DNA of 24,285 nt from a virus. Below the pieces are notes generated by a model. It searched no databases and had not been told where the DNA came from. It saw only the letters and a list, made by a program, of their open reading frames with translations. The position numbers and the translations under genes were made by a program. Where the stretch lies: positions 1-24,285 of the IMG/VR virus record IMGVR_UViG_3300042520_001707; one strand, written 5' to 3'. This document shows positions 14,771 through 20,869 of the stretch, one piece after another; the first letter of the stretch is position 1, and each line of letters starts with the position of its first letter.

Positions 14771-14985
14771 CAATATGGAATATGATTGATACAAAAGAAA
14801 ATGGTAAAGTTGCTATTGAAAGTTTGAGCAATATTGAATTAGCAAAAGAATTTGATCAACGAACAACTATTCTTTTAGACATTGTTGAGTCAAATAGTAA
14901 AACTATTATCAATCTTCAAACTAAAGTGTTTGAATTACAAAGTCAAATAGAAAGAATAGTAAATGGCTCAATGCATATATTGTGA
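14767..14985 (+). CDS. Small hypothetical coiled-coil protein, 72 residues
   Basis: Starts in an ATGA overlap with a good AAGGAAAA site. The second half (TTILLDIVESNSKTIINLQT and on) is a regular heptad-spaced helix, so a coiled coil that oligomerises is likely. The last 23 bases overlap the following zinc-ribbon-like gene. No family recognised. Confidence 0.55.
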   Translation: MTIWNMIDTKENGKVAIESLSNIELAKEFDQRTTILLDIVESNSKTIINLQTKVFELQSQIERIVNGSMHIL

Positions 14986-15193
14986 ATCAGAATTTATTGA
15001 CGAAAGATTTGAAGCAGGCTATGTCTATTGTTTAGACAATAAATGTCAACTAATTGGATTAGATGTTTCAGAGCGAGCATTTCGTAAAGTATATACCCCA
15101 GCACTATTACATAAAAGTAATTATTTCTGGGTGAAGAAAACAGAATTAAAATCATTGAATGTTAGATCAGATTTATTAGAACAAACTAATTGA
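14963..15193 (+). CDS. Small zinc-ribbon-like protein, 76 residues
   Basis: MAQCIYCESEFIDERF opens with CxxC (C4, C7) and is followed by YCLDNKC (C23, C28), together a CX2C...CX4C pattern that could hold one zinc. The rest is strand- and helix-mixed (VYTPALLHKSNYFWVKKTEL) without further cysteines. The ribosome site is weak and the start lies within the previous gene, so expression probably depends on coupling. Could bind nucleic acid or a host protein; no family recognised. Confidence 0.55.
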   Translation: MAQCIYCESEFIDERFEAGYVYCLDNKCQLIGLDVSERAFRKVYTPALLHKSNYFWVKKTELKSLNVRSDLLEQTN

Positions 15194-15204
15194 AAGGAAC
15201 AATT

Positions 15205-15321
15205 GTGGAAAACTACAAAGACATTACCAATTATGAGCGTGAAAAAGTTTACGATTGGGAAATTGATATTGACATAAATCCAAGTTGGAAGATATGGGAA
15301 ATGGAGATGAAATTCAAATGA
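15205..15321 (+). CDS. Tiny acidic protein, 38 residues
   Basis: A GTG-started frame preceded by TTGAAAGGAACAATT, beginning MENYKDITNYEREKVYDWEI and rich in Asp, Glu and Trp. Its TGA overlaps the next gene's ATG, the junction style used throughout this array, which is the main support for it being real. No family recognised. Confidence 0.5.
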   Translation: MENYKDITNYEREKVYDWEIDIDINPSWKIWEMEMKFK

Positions 15322-15689
15322 GCATTTTAAAAGAATTCAAAAAAACTGAAGATGGAGATTATATTATTCATCTTGAGCGTCTTTGGCTTATTGAAAATGA
15401 TAAAGCCAATAATGGCTTTACTCCTCGCCCAGTTCCTAATAAGTTTTTCAAATATGTCTTTATTGGTAAAATTAAAGAATATCTTGAAACTGACTACAAC
15501 ATTACAAAATATATTGGTGATAACCAGTCGGTAATGAAATTTGTTAGTAAATATAAATACGCTATTCAGCTGACATATCCATACATGGGCAGTGATGATA
15601 GCAAACTTGGAAAAGAAGTTATTTCTCTTTACATTGTAAAGAGTGATGATGAGGTAATGCATTACCAAAGAGTTTGGGAAGAAATTTAA
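15318..15689 (+). CDS. Hypothetical protein, 123 residues
   Basis: The start is set at ATG 15318, overlapping the stop of the tiny gene before it; the earlier in-frame ATG at 15285 would overlap that gene by 37 bases. Mixed strands and helices: YIIHLERLWLIENDKANN, FFKYVFIGKIKEYLETDYNI, YAIQLTYPYMGSDDSKLGK, then VISLYIVKSDDEVMHYQRVW. A compact alpha/beta protein is likely. No family recognised. Confidence 0.6.
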   Translation: MSILKEFKKTEDGDYIIHLERLWLIENDKANNGFTPRPVPNKFFKYVFIGKIKEYLETDYNITKYIGDNQSVMKFVSKYKYAIQLTYPYMGSDDSKLGKEVISLYIVKSDDEVMHYQRVWEEI

Positions 15690-15690
15690 T

Positions 15691-15834
15691 ATGGATGAAG
15701 ATTGGTTTACTTCATTAGATGAATCTTCAAAGAATGTTATACGCAACACAATTGCTAGTTTAAAGAACAATGTTATTGAAGCAGAAGTTGAATTATTAAA
15801 ATTAGATATAATAATTTATGAGGGGGAAAAGTGA
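15691..15834 (+). CDS. Tiny acidic helical protein, 47 residues
   Basis: ATG 15691 follows GGGAAGAAATTTAAT one base after the previous stop. Sequence begins MDEDWFTSLDESSKNVIRNT and continues as one long amphipathic helix (IASLKNNVIEAEVELLKLDI). Ends in a GTGA overlap with the next tiny gene. No family recognised. Confidence 0.55.
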   Translation: MDEDWFTSLDESSKNVIRNTIASLKNNVIEAEVELLKLDIIIYEGEK

Positions 15835-15977
15835 AACATGTAAAAGTATTGCAGTGGGTAAAGCAAAAAGCTGAACCTCAGTATTACTGGACTAAAAAAA
15901 CAGGCTGGACTAAAAAGAATATGCCTGAAGAATATTGGAAAATAGAAGAAATTGGAGAGGTTGAAGAAAATGATTGA
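15831..15977 (+). CDS. Tiny Trp-rich protein, 48 residues
   Basis: GTG 15831 follows GAGGGGGAAAA, a strong ribosome site. The frame opens MKHVKVLQWVKQKAEPQYYW and contains four tryptophans in 48 residues with a Lys-rich centre and an acidic end. Its last eight bases overlap the next gene. No family recognised; the aromatic-basic composition hints at binding nucleic acid or another protein. Confidence 0.55.
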   Translation: MKHVKVLQWVKQKAEPQYYWTKKTGWTKKNMPEEYWKIEEIGEVEEND

Positions 15978-16305
15978 TTATCTATATTTAGGTTCAACAC
16001 CTAGTAATGAAGATTGTGCTCAAGTTGGTAATGATAATTTTCGTGAACAATGCAATAAAGAAATGGAAGCATACATTGACCAACTAAATAGAATGTATCC
16101 AGAAGTAGCAAGATATAAGGGAATGCGATTTAAAAAGCATTGGCAACAACATGATTTTGGTACTTATGGAGAAGTTGTTATTACTTATAATGATGAAGAA
16201 GAAGAGGAAGAAACTTTAGCATTAAAAGTAGAATGGAATCTTCCAAGCAATTGGGATGAAATAGCAAAAGAAAAAATATCGGAAAAAACAAACAAAGGAA
16301 ACTGA
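15970..16305 (+). CDS. Hypothetical acidic protein, 111 residues
   Basis: ATG 15970 is preferred to the in-frame TTG at 15952 because GGAGAGG is then about ten bases upstream. It begins MIDYLYLGSTPSNEDCAQVG, has two cysteines (DCAQ, QCNK) in the first 30 residues, a helical middle (MEAYIDQLNRMYPEVARYKG), and a run of six glutamates before a C-terminal strand. It looks like a compact alpha/beta protein with a surface acidic loop. No family recognised. Confidence 0.6.
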   Translation: MIDYLYLGSTPSNEDCAQVGNDNFREQCNKEMEAYIDQLNRMYPEVARYKGMRFKKHWQQHDFGTYGEVVITYNDEEEEEETLALKVEWNLPSNWDEIAKEKISEKTNKGN

Positions 16306-16306
16306 C

Positions 16307-16783
16307 ATGAAAACATTAACGCAAGAAGATTTTGTACAAGTGGTAGAGAAAATTTCAAAAGAAATGCCTGCTGATTACAATATGGGCAAAGCATTACTAT
16401 ATGGAGTTAAGATGGATGAAAATGATCAAATCATATTTGATAAAATCCATGAAGATGGAGATGTTTATGAAATGCTTAATCCATTCAATAGCGTCTGGAA
16501 AATGAAAGGTTATAATTTCTTTTCAATTGTAACTTGTGGTTGGGCAGCACCAATTGCAAATGATGACGATGATGATGAATTTACTGATTTACCACCATCT
16601 CAACATCCAAATAGAAGAAGGGTTATGCTTACAGTAAATGCAACGACTGATAAAAAAGTTGGAAGCATAATTTCTTTTGAAGATGATATAGAAAATGCAG
16701 TCTTTGATTATGGCACTGCTAAAGGCAGTCTTGCTGATGCATTCATGGAATTAATTGAATGCTACAACGAAACAAAGCAATAG
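16307..16783 (+). CDS. Hypothetical acidic protein, 158 residues
   Basis: ATG 16307 follows CAAAGGAAACTGAC one base after the previous stop. It begins MKTLTQEDFVQVVEKISKEM. A helical start is followed by strands (YNFFSIVTCGWAAPIANDDD) leading into a five-aspartate loop, a basic patch (NRRRVMLTV) and a helical end. The repeated Asp/Glu groups make it one of the acidic proteins of this array. It is the last gene before the terminator at 16794, so it ends this transcription unit. No family recognised. Confidence 0.65.
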   Translation: MKTLTQEDFVQVVEKISKEMPADYNMGKALLYGVKMDENDQIIFDKIHEDGDVYEMLNPFNSVWKMKGYNFFSIVTCGWAAPIANDDDDDEFTDLPPSQHPNRRRVMLTVNATTDKKVGSIISFEDDIENAVFDYGTAKGSLADAFMELIECYNETKQ

Positions 16784-16793
16784 ACAAGTCAAT

Positions 16794-16829
16794 AAATGGG
16801 GCTACTGAGAAATCGGTAGCCCCATTTTT
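16794..16829 (+). terminator. Strong intrinsic terminator
   Basis: A 15-pair stem (AAATGGGGCTACTGA with TCGGTAGCCCCATTT, one G-T pair) around a GAAA loop, then T residues. It divides the array into two transcription units. TATACA follows directly at 16831-16836, similar to the -10-like TATACT found after the 12321 terminator. Confidence 0.9.
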
Positions 16830-16851
16830 GTATACATGAATAGGAGAATGT

Positions 16852-17559
16852 ATGTCGTATCTTGAAAATATAGAAAAATTTGCTGAACAAGCTACAGCTA
16901 GACCAGAAGATTTTGGTTATTGGGGTAGTGAAGATATGTTTGATACTTGGGGTTTTACTAATATTGATCAAAATAGAGATTCTGATATATTAGAAAAAGC
17001 AAACTTTAAATATATTACTGAAGAGCTAATTGGTCTTTTTCCTGAAGACTTTAGAATTGAAAATTATGCACATTGGGCTGTTGGTAGTGTTGATAGATTA
17101 GTTTGTCGTGTTTATGAAAATAATACAGATAAAAAAGTTATCGCATCTTCATTCTATGTGGCAATGGAATGGTTAGACAAATTAGATGATCATCCAGTAG
17201 CTGATGAAGATACATATAGCAAAATGGTGGAAGATGACAACATTGATAGTATTGAATTTTGGAATACCATTAATCCTGGTTATGTAGATATTGTTCAAAA
17301 CCCAGATTGGGCTTCTGAAGTTCTTTATGAATTAGAAGTAAATATGGATATTGATGTTATGCATTCAGGCTTTAAAGATAATGATGTCATAATGGCAATC
17401 TATAATTTACAGTATTGGAATGCAGAAAATTATCAAAAATGGTTTGACTTCTGTGATGAAGTTAGTTTAGAAAGACCAAATTTTTCAGTAAATGAAATAT
17501 CAAAATACAATCCGAATCAATTAGAAATGGAGTTTGAAAATGCCAAATCATTGCAATAA
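16852..17559 (+). CDS. Hypothetical acidic protein, 235 residues
   Basis: ATG 16852 follows TAGGAGAATGT. It begins MSYLENIEKFAEQATARPED and is rich in Asp, Glu, Trp and Tyr throughout, with a long helical-strand mix (VIASSFYVAMEWLDKLDDHP; VIMAIYNLQYWNAENYQKWF). First gene after the terminator, so a promoter is expected close upstream; only TATACA at 16831 is visible. Overlaps the next gene by 20 bases. No family recognised; the strong negative charge resembles DNA-mimic or inhibitor proteins, but that is speculation. Confidence 0.65.
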   Translation: MSYLENIEKFAEQATARPEDFGYWGSEDMFDTWGFTNIDQNRDSDILEKANFKYITEELIGLFPEDFRIENYAHWAVGSVDRLVCRVYENNTDKKVIASSFYVAMEWLDKLDDHPVADEDTYSKMVEDDNIDSIEFWNTINPGYVDIVQNPDWASEVLYELEVNMDIDVMHSGFKDNDVIMAIYNLQYWNAENYQKWFDFCDEVSLERPNFSVNEISKYNPNQLEMEFENAKSLQ

Positions 17560-18142
17560 CAGGTTAGGGATAACTGGTCCAACTGAAGATATAGAAAAAT
17601 TCATTGCCCTTGTAAAAAACAATGGTGATAACAAAGAAGATGATGAATACAATTTATTTGAGTCTTTAATTCCAATGCCAAAGGAATTGGAAGGAACTAC
17701 ATCACCTTCAAAGGGTAATGTAGATTTGATTGATAAATATGGTTATGATAATTGGTACGATTGGTGCAATGCTAATTGGGGAACTAAATGGGGTGATTAT
17801 AGTATGAATGCTAGAAGCATTGTCTATGAAACAAAATTTGATTATCCCAAAAAAGAAGATGGATTTCTTGATTATGACAATGGTGTTTCTGTATTAACAG
17901 GTAATGCAAATATTCATTTTGAATATGATACTGCGTGGGCTCCTGGTTGTGATGAATTAGCACAATCTATTGTTGAACAGTTTCCTACATTGAATGGTTT
18001 TATTCATTATGAAGAACCAGGAATGTGTTTTGCTGGGCAATTGGTATTTGCTGATGGTGAAATTAAAGAACATAATCAATGGGAATATCATTACACACCA
18101 GATGATGTAACAGATATTGATTTTGATAGATACAAAGACTAA
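17540..18142 (+). CDS. Api92/DUF1281-like protein
   Basis: 200 residues from ATG 17540 (GGAG upstream). It begins MPNHCNNRLGITGPTEDIEK, the hallmark opening of Api92-like phage and plasmid proteins, and YDWCNANWGTKWGD (73-86) is their most conserved block. The C-terminal half (SVLTGNANIHFEYDTAWAPG and on) matches the ferredoxin-like fold assigned to this group, which binds no Fe-S cluster as far as is known. Function is unknown; members are common in mobile elements. Overlaps the upstream gene by 20 bases and is followed closely by an AAGGAGAAC-led gene. Confidence 0.75.
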   Translation: MPNHCNNRLGITGPTEDIEKFIALVKNNGDNKEDDEYNLFESLIPMPKELEGTTSPSKGNVDLIDKYGYDNWYDWCNANWGTKWGDYSMNARSIVYETKFDYPKKEDGFLDYDNGVSVLTGNANIHFEYDTAWAPGCDELAQSIVEQFPTLNGFIHYEEPGMCFAGQLVFADGEIKEHNQWEYHYTPDDVTDIDFDRYKD

Positions 18143-18149
18143 GGAGAAC

Positions 18150-18527
18150 ATGTTTAATTTTGATGATATTAACAATCCAAGAAACTTGGATAACAAAGTG
18201 CCAGAAGGTATGACAGATGAGACTGAATTCGCAATTATAATGCAATCAATTTTAAACATACTTAGAAATGCAGAATACGAAGAAAGTGTAGGTAAGGAGC
18301 GATTATCAATGCAAGTATTAAATATTGCTTGTGATGAAGATGGCGAACTAGAAGACGATAGAGTTGTTAGTGTAATATTGTCATTGCTACAACATGTTGT
18401 TAATCTTCTTGATTCCTTTAAACACCTGGAGGATATTGATATTGAAAAGTATTTTGAATACTTCCAAGATTCAATAGTTACTCCTCTATTTGAAAACCCA
18501 AACATTCCTTATTACAAGGAGGATTAA
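18150..18527 (+). CDS. Hypothetical acidic helical protein, 125 residues
   Basis: ATG 18150 is set by AAGGAGAAC; an earlier in-frame ATG at 18117 would overlap the upstream gene and lacks a ribosome site. It begins MFNFDDINNPRNLDNKVPEG. Helices (FAIIMQSILNILRNAEYEES; VVSVILSLLQHVVNLLDSFK) alternate with Asp/Glu-rich turns. Its stop directly abuts the WhiB TTG start, so the two are co-translated and perhaps act together. No family recognised. Confidence 0.6.
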   Translation: MFNFDDINNPRNLDNKVPEGMTDETEFAIIMQSILNILRNAEYEESVGKERLSMQVLNIACDEDGELEDDRVVSVILSLLQHVVNLLDSFKHLEDIDIEKYFEYFQDSIVTPLFENPNIPYYKED

Positions 18528-18845
18528 TTGAGTTCTGCTAATGAATTCTGGAGAGAGAAAGCAAATTGTAAAAAGCTAGGACCGAGTATTTTCTTTTCTG
18601 AAAATGAAGAGGGTTCTCTTTCTAGGAGGAACGACATGCATGCAAAGAAAGTTTGCAGTAGTTGTGCTGTGAAAACAAATTGCTTGTCTTATGCTTTAAA
18701 TGAACAAATAAATTTTGGCATTTGGGGCGGCTTCACTGCTCGTGAAAGATCATCAATAATTAGAAAGTTTGGTCTTGATGATTACACAACTATTAGTAGT
18801 GAATTGGTAAACCAATCACTTCATATGATCAAATATAAAAATTAA
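18528..18845 (+). CDS. whiB: WhiB-family transcriptional regulator (Fe-S protein)
   Basis: 105 residues starting at TTG 18528, with AAGGAGG six bases upstream. The four cluster cysteines are C14, C43, C46 and C52 (CX28CX2CX5C), and GIWGGFTARER (64-74) is the conserved turn that touches the sigma factor; the C-terminal tail is not strongly basic. WhiB proteins bind a 4Fe-4S cluster and steer host RNA polymerase through the main sigma factor. They are essentially limited to actinobacteria and their phages, and one mycobacteriophage member is known to block septation and affect superinfection. Here it could switch host or phage promoters. It is followed by a hairpin at 18852. Confidence 0.88.
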   Translation: MSSANEFWREKANCKKLGPSIFFSENEEGSLSRRNDMHAKKVCSSCAVKTNCLSYALNEQINFGIWGGFTARERSSIIRKFGLDDYTTISSELVNQSLHMIKYKN

Positions 18846-18851
18846 ACGGAT

Positions 18852-18887
18852 TGGGGTTAGGTTAGGCTGATCACTAATCTAACCCCA
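18852..18887 (+). terminator. Hairpin terminator or attenuator after whiB
   Basis: TGGGGTTAGGTTAG (18852-18865) pairs with CTAATCTAACCCCA (18874-18887) with one G-T pair, around an eight-base loop. Only three T follow, so it may be leaky and separate whiB from the next genes partly. Confidence 0.7.
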
Positions 18888-18910
18888 TTTAAAACAGATT
18901 GGAGAAAAAC

Positions 18911-19291
18911 ATGAATAATTATCCACCTGGAGTTACTGGTGATGAATATGAAATAGCTGGGGCATCTGAAACAGAAGAATATTGGGAATGTGAAAGTATG
19001 GTTACAGCAGTTATTGTAAATATGCCAATGATTAAAGAGATGAGTGAAGATATTTTTACTGTATTCACTAAATTAAGAGATCATAGTTATACTTCATATC
19101 AAGCATTGGTAGACCAAAAAGTTAAAAATATAAAAAGAACATTAGAAGATCTAACACATTCCAGTGATGCAATAGAAGTTGATTGTGGTTTTAATGGCTA
19201 TGTGTTAATGCAATCATACAAAAATAAAAAATGGTGGTCTTGTCCAAGTTGTCAAGAAGAACATGAAACTGAAATTGATAAATATTATTAA
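18911..19291 (+). CDS. Hypothetical protein with a C-terminal CxxC
   Basis: 126 residues from ATG 18911 (TTGGAGAAAAAC upstream). The opening MNNYPPGVTGDEYEIAGASE is a recurring phage N-terminus (PPGVTG). A helical middle (MIKEMSEDIFTVFTKLRDHS) and C-terminal WWSCPSCQEEHETEIDKYY suggest a small zinc site together with C97 (VDCGF), though only three or four ligands can be named. First gene after the whiB hairpin. No family recognised. Confidence 0.6.
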   Translation: MNNYPPGVTGDEYEIAGASETEEYWECESMVTAVIVNMPMIKEMSEDIFTVFTKLRDHSYTSYQALVDQKVKNIKRTLEDLTHSSDAIEVDCGFNGYVLMQSYKNKKWWSCPSCQEEHETEIDKYY

Positions 19292-19323
19292 CATAACTTA
19301 CCAAAACACAAAGGAGATTGATT

Positions 19324-19812
19324 ATGTCTTATATGAAAACTATGTATGAAACTAGTAGAGATATTGAATTTTATAAGAAAGAAAAAATCCAGTATAACTG
19401 GCAGAGTATTGATCGTAATAAAGATATCCACAATGGTCGTTTGGCTATTAATATCAAAATGCTTCATCTGAATTTCAACCCTCTGAACTCAGATGAAACA
19501 AATGAAATTATTTATGGTGCGGTGCAGTATCGTTTCTTTGATAAAGCAATGGACATTGCAGTATCTTATGGTTATTCTGGATTTTCAACTAGCGGTAGAA
19601 GTGATGGTTGGCTAGAGCCATTTACAAAGCATGATGTTGATAAGTTTCTGTATAAAACAAATGCAGACACATTTGAAGAATATCTTGAAATAGAAAGATT
19701 TTTGTTATTTAAAGATAAAATTAAACGATTGCTTGAATTTATTAGACTAACAATTCAATACCCAACAATAGAAACATATCACGATTACCTAAAATATATA
19801 GAGGAGCTATAA
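19324..19812 (+). CDS. Hypothetical protein, 162 residues
   Basis: ATG 19324 follows AAAGGAGATTGATT; TTG 19318 in the same frame is too close to the ribosome site. It begins MSYMKTMYETSRDIEFYKKE. The central region is strand-rich (LAINIKMLHLNFNPLNSDET; VSYGYSGFSTSGRSDGWLEP), the end helical (EYLEIERFLLFKDKIKRLLE). A TAATG overlap couples it to the next gene. No family recognised. Confidence 0.6.
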   Translation: MSYMKTMYETSRDIEFYKKEKIQYNWQSIDRNKDIHNGRLAINIKMLHLNFNPLNSDETNEIIYGAVQYRFFDKAMDIAVSYGYSGFSTSGRSDGWLEPFTKHDVDKFLYKTNADTFEEYLEIERFLLFKDKIKRLLEFIRLTIQYPTIETYHDYLKYIEEL

Positions 19813-20210
19813 TGTCAAATACAAAAGATAAAACATGCCAAGAGCGTATCTACGATCAATATATGCACGATGAAAACTATATTGATCTTATGTTTAAGGT
19901 GCTTGAAGACTATTCATTTGATGAAGATGATGAGGATGATCAGAAACTAATGCAGTTAGTTGAAGATGATGGTATTGATGAAGGTACAATTCATGAATAT
20001 GCAGCAGGTACAACTATGAAGAGACTTCTAACAATTGAGTTAAGTGGTGGTGGTCCAGCATCATATATTGAAGCAATTATTAATGATGAAGGACTTGTTG
20101 AAAAAGCAACTTATCACTTTACGGATTGGTGGGATCATGCAGAAAGAAAAATTGATGAGAGTTCAGCAATGTTTAAATATGTTGAATGGGAAGCTGAAAG
20201 GTACATGTAA
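19812..20210 (+). CDS. Hypothetical very acidic protein with an SGGGPASYIEA motif
   Basis: 132 residues. It begins MSNTKDKTCQERIYDQYMHD, passes through FDEDDEDDQKLMQLVEDDGI, and then has LTIELSGGGPASYIEAIIND and ATYHFTDWWDHAERK. This Gly-rich strand-turn is a recurring motif in small phage and plasmid proteins of unknown role, here recalled without a family name. Start and stop are both TAATG overlaps. Its strong negative charge could let it bind a DNA-binding partner. Confidence 0.6.
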   Translation: MSNTKDKTCQERIYDQYMHDENYIDLMFKVLEDYSFDEDDEDDQKLMQLVEDDGIDEGTIHEYAAGTTMKRLLTIELSGGGPASYIEAIINDEGLVEKATYHFTDWWDHAERKIDESSAMFKYVEWEAERYM

Positions 20211-20857
20211 TGGAATACCTAGAGAGAACAGAAATACCAGGAAATTATACAAGCCCAACGATTGGAGAAAATAAAATGGAAGCAATACAGGTAAAAGCAC
20301 AAGATGTCGTAGCAACAATGACATTCCCATCAGAGCAATTTATTCAAATGTTTAAAGATTTTGCAATGACTAAAGAACAAGTTGAAGAGATGATTGAAGA
20401 TCACGATTTGACTGACTGTGTAGAAACATTAGTTGGTGAAATGGATCTATCAGATAAGGTAACTGATGTTCTTAGTGATATTGATATGGAAGACTACATA
20501 AGTATTGACACCATTGCTGAGAATGTAACAGAGAACCTTAACTATCGTGATATTGCTCGTGAAGTAACTGATTATATTGATAAGCCAGACGCTACTGAAT
20601 TGGCAAATGAATTGCTGTCATCTTTTGATTATCAAAATCAATGCTATACTGGGCAATTGTTTGTTAAGTCAGTAGAAACAATTATTGAAGGCTTTATGAA
20701 AAAGCAAACAGAAAGCATTGTTCAACCGACTGTCATTGAAAATGATGTAGTAAAGCTTCGTTCATTTACTATACAAGAAATCAATGAAGTTCTAGATGCT
20801 CTTCAGTATACTGAATACAATAAGAGCCGTATCCTTACATCACTATCATTGAAATAG
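20210..20857 (+). CDS. Hypothetical acidic protein with repeated amphipathic segments
   Basis: 215 residues from the coupled ATG 20210; the in-frame ATG 20276 has a better ribosome site (TTGGAGAAAATAAA) and would give 193 residues, so the true start is uncertain. From about residue 70 several Asp-led amphipathic helices repeat (LTDCVETLVGEMDLSDKVTD; SIDTIAENVTENLNYRDIAR). The C-terminus (IQEINEVLDALQYTEYNKSR) is a separate helical unit. It sits directly before the GHKL/metalloprotease gene, 12 bases apart, and may be its partner; that is inference. No family recognised. Confidence 0.6.
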   Translation: MEYLERTEIPGNYTSPTIGENKMEAIQVKAQDVVATMTFPSEQFIQMFKDFAMTKEQVEEMIEDHDLTDCVETLVGEMDLSDKVTDVLSDIDMEDYISIDTIAENVTENLNYRDIAREVTDYIDKPDATELANELLSSFDYQNQCYTGQLFVKSVETIIEGFMKKQTESIVQPTVIENDVVKLRSFTIQEINEVLDALQYTEYNKSRILTSLSLK

Positions 20858-20869
20858 AGAGGCTAACAA

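Noticed and set aside
15327-15770. 147-residue open frame on the minus strand
   Set aside because: It mirrors two plus-strand genes with proper starts and has a Phe/Ile-rich composition typical of antisense AT-rich DNA.
17957-18505. 182-residue open frame on the minus strand
   Set aside because: Ser/Ile-rich shadow of two real plus-strand genes; no ribosome site.
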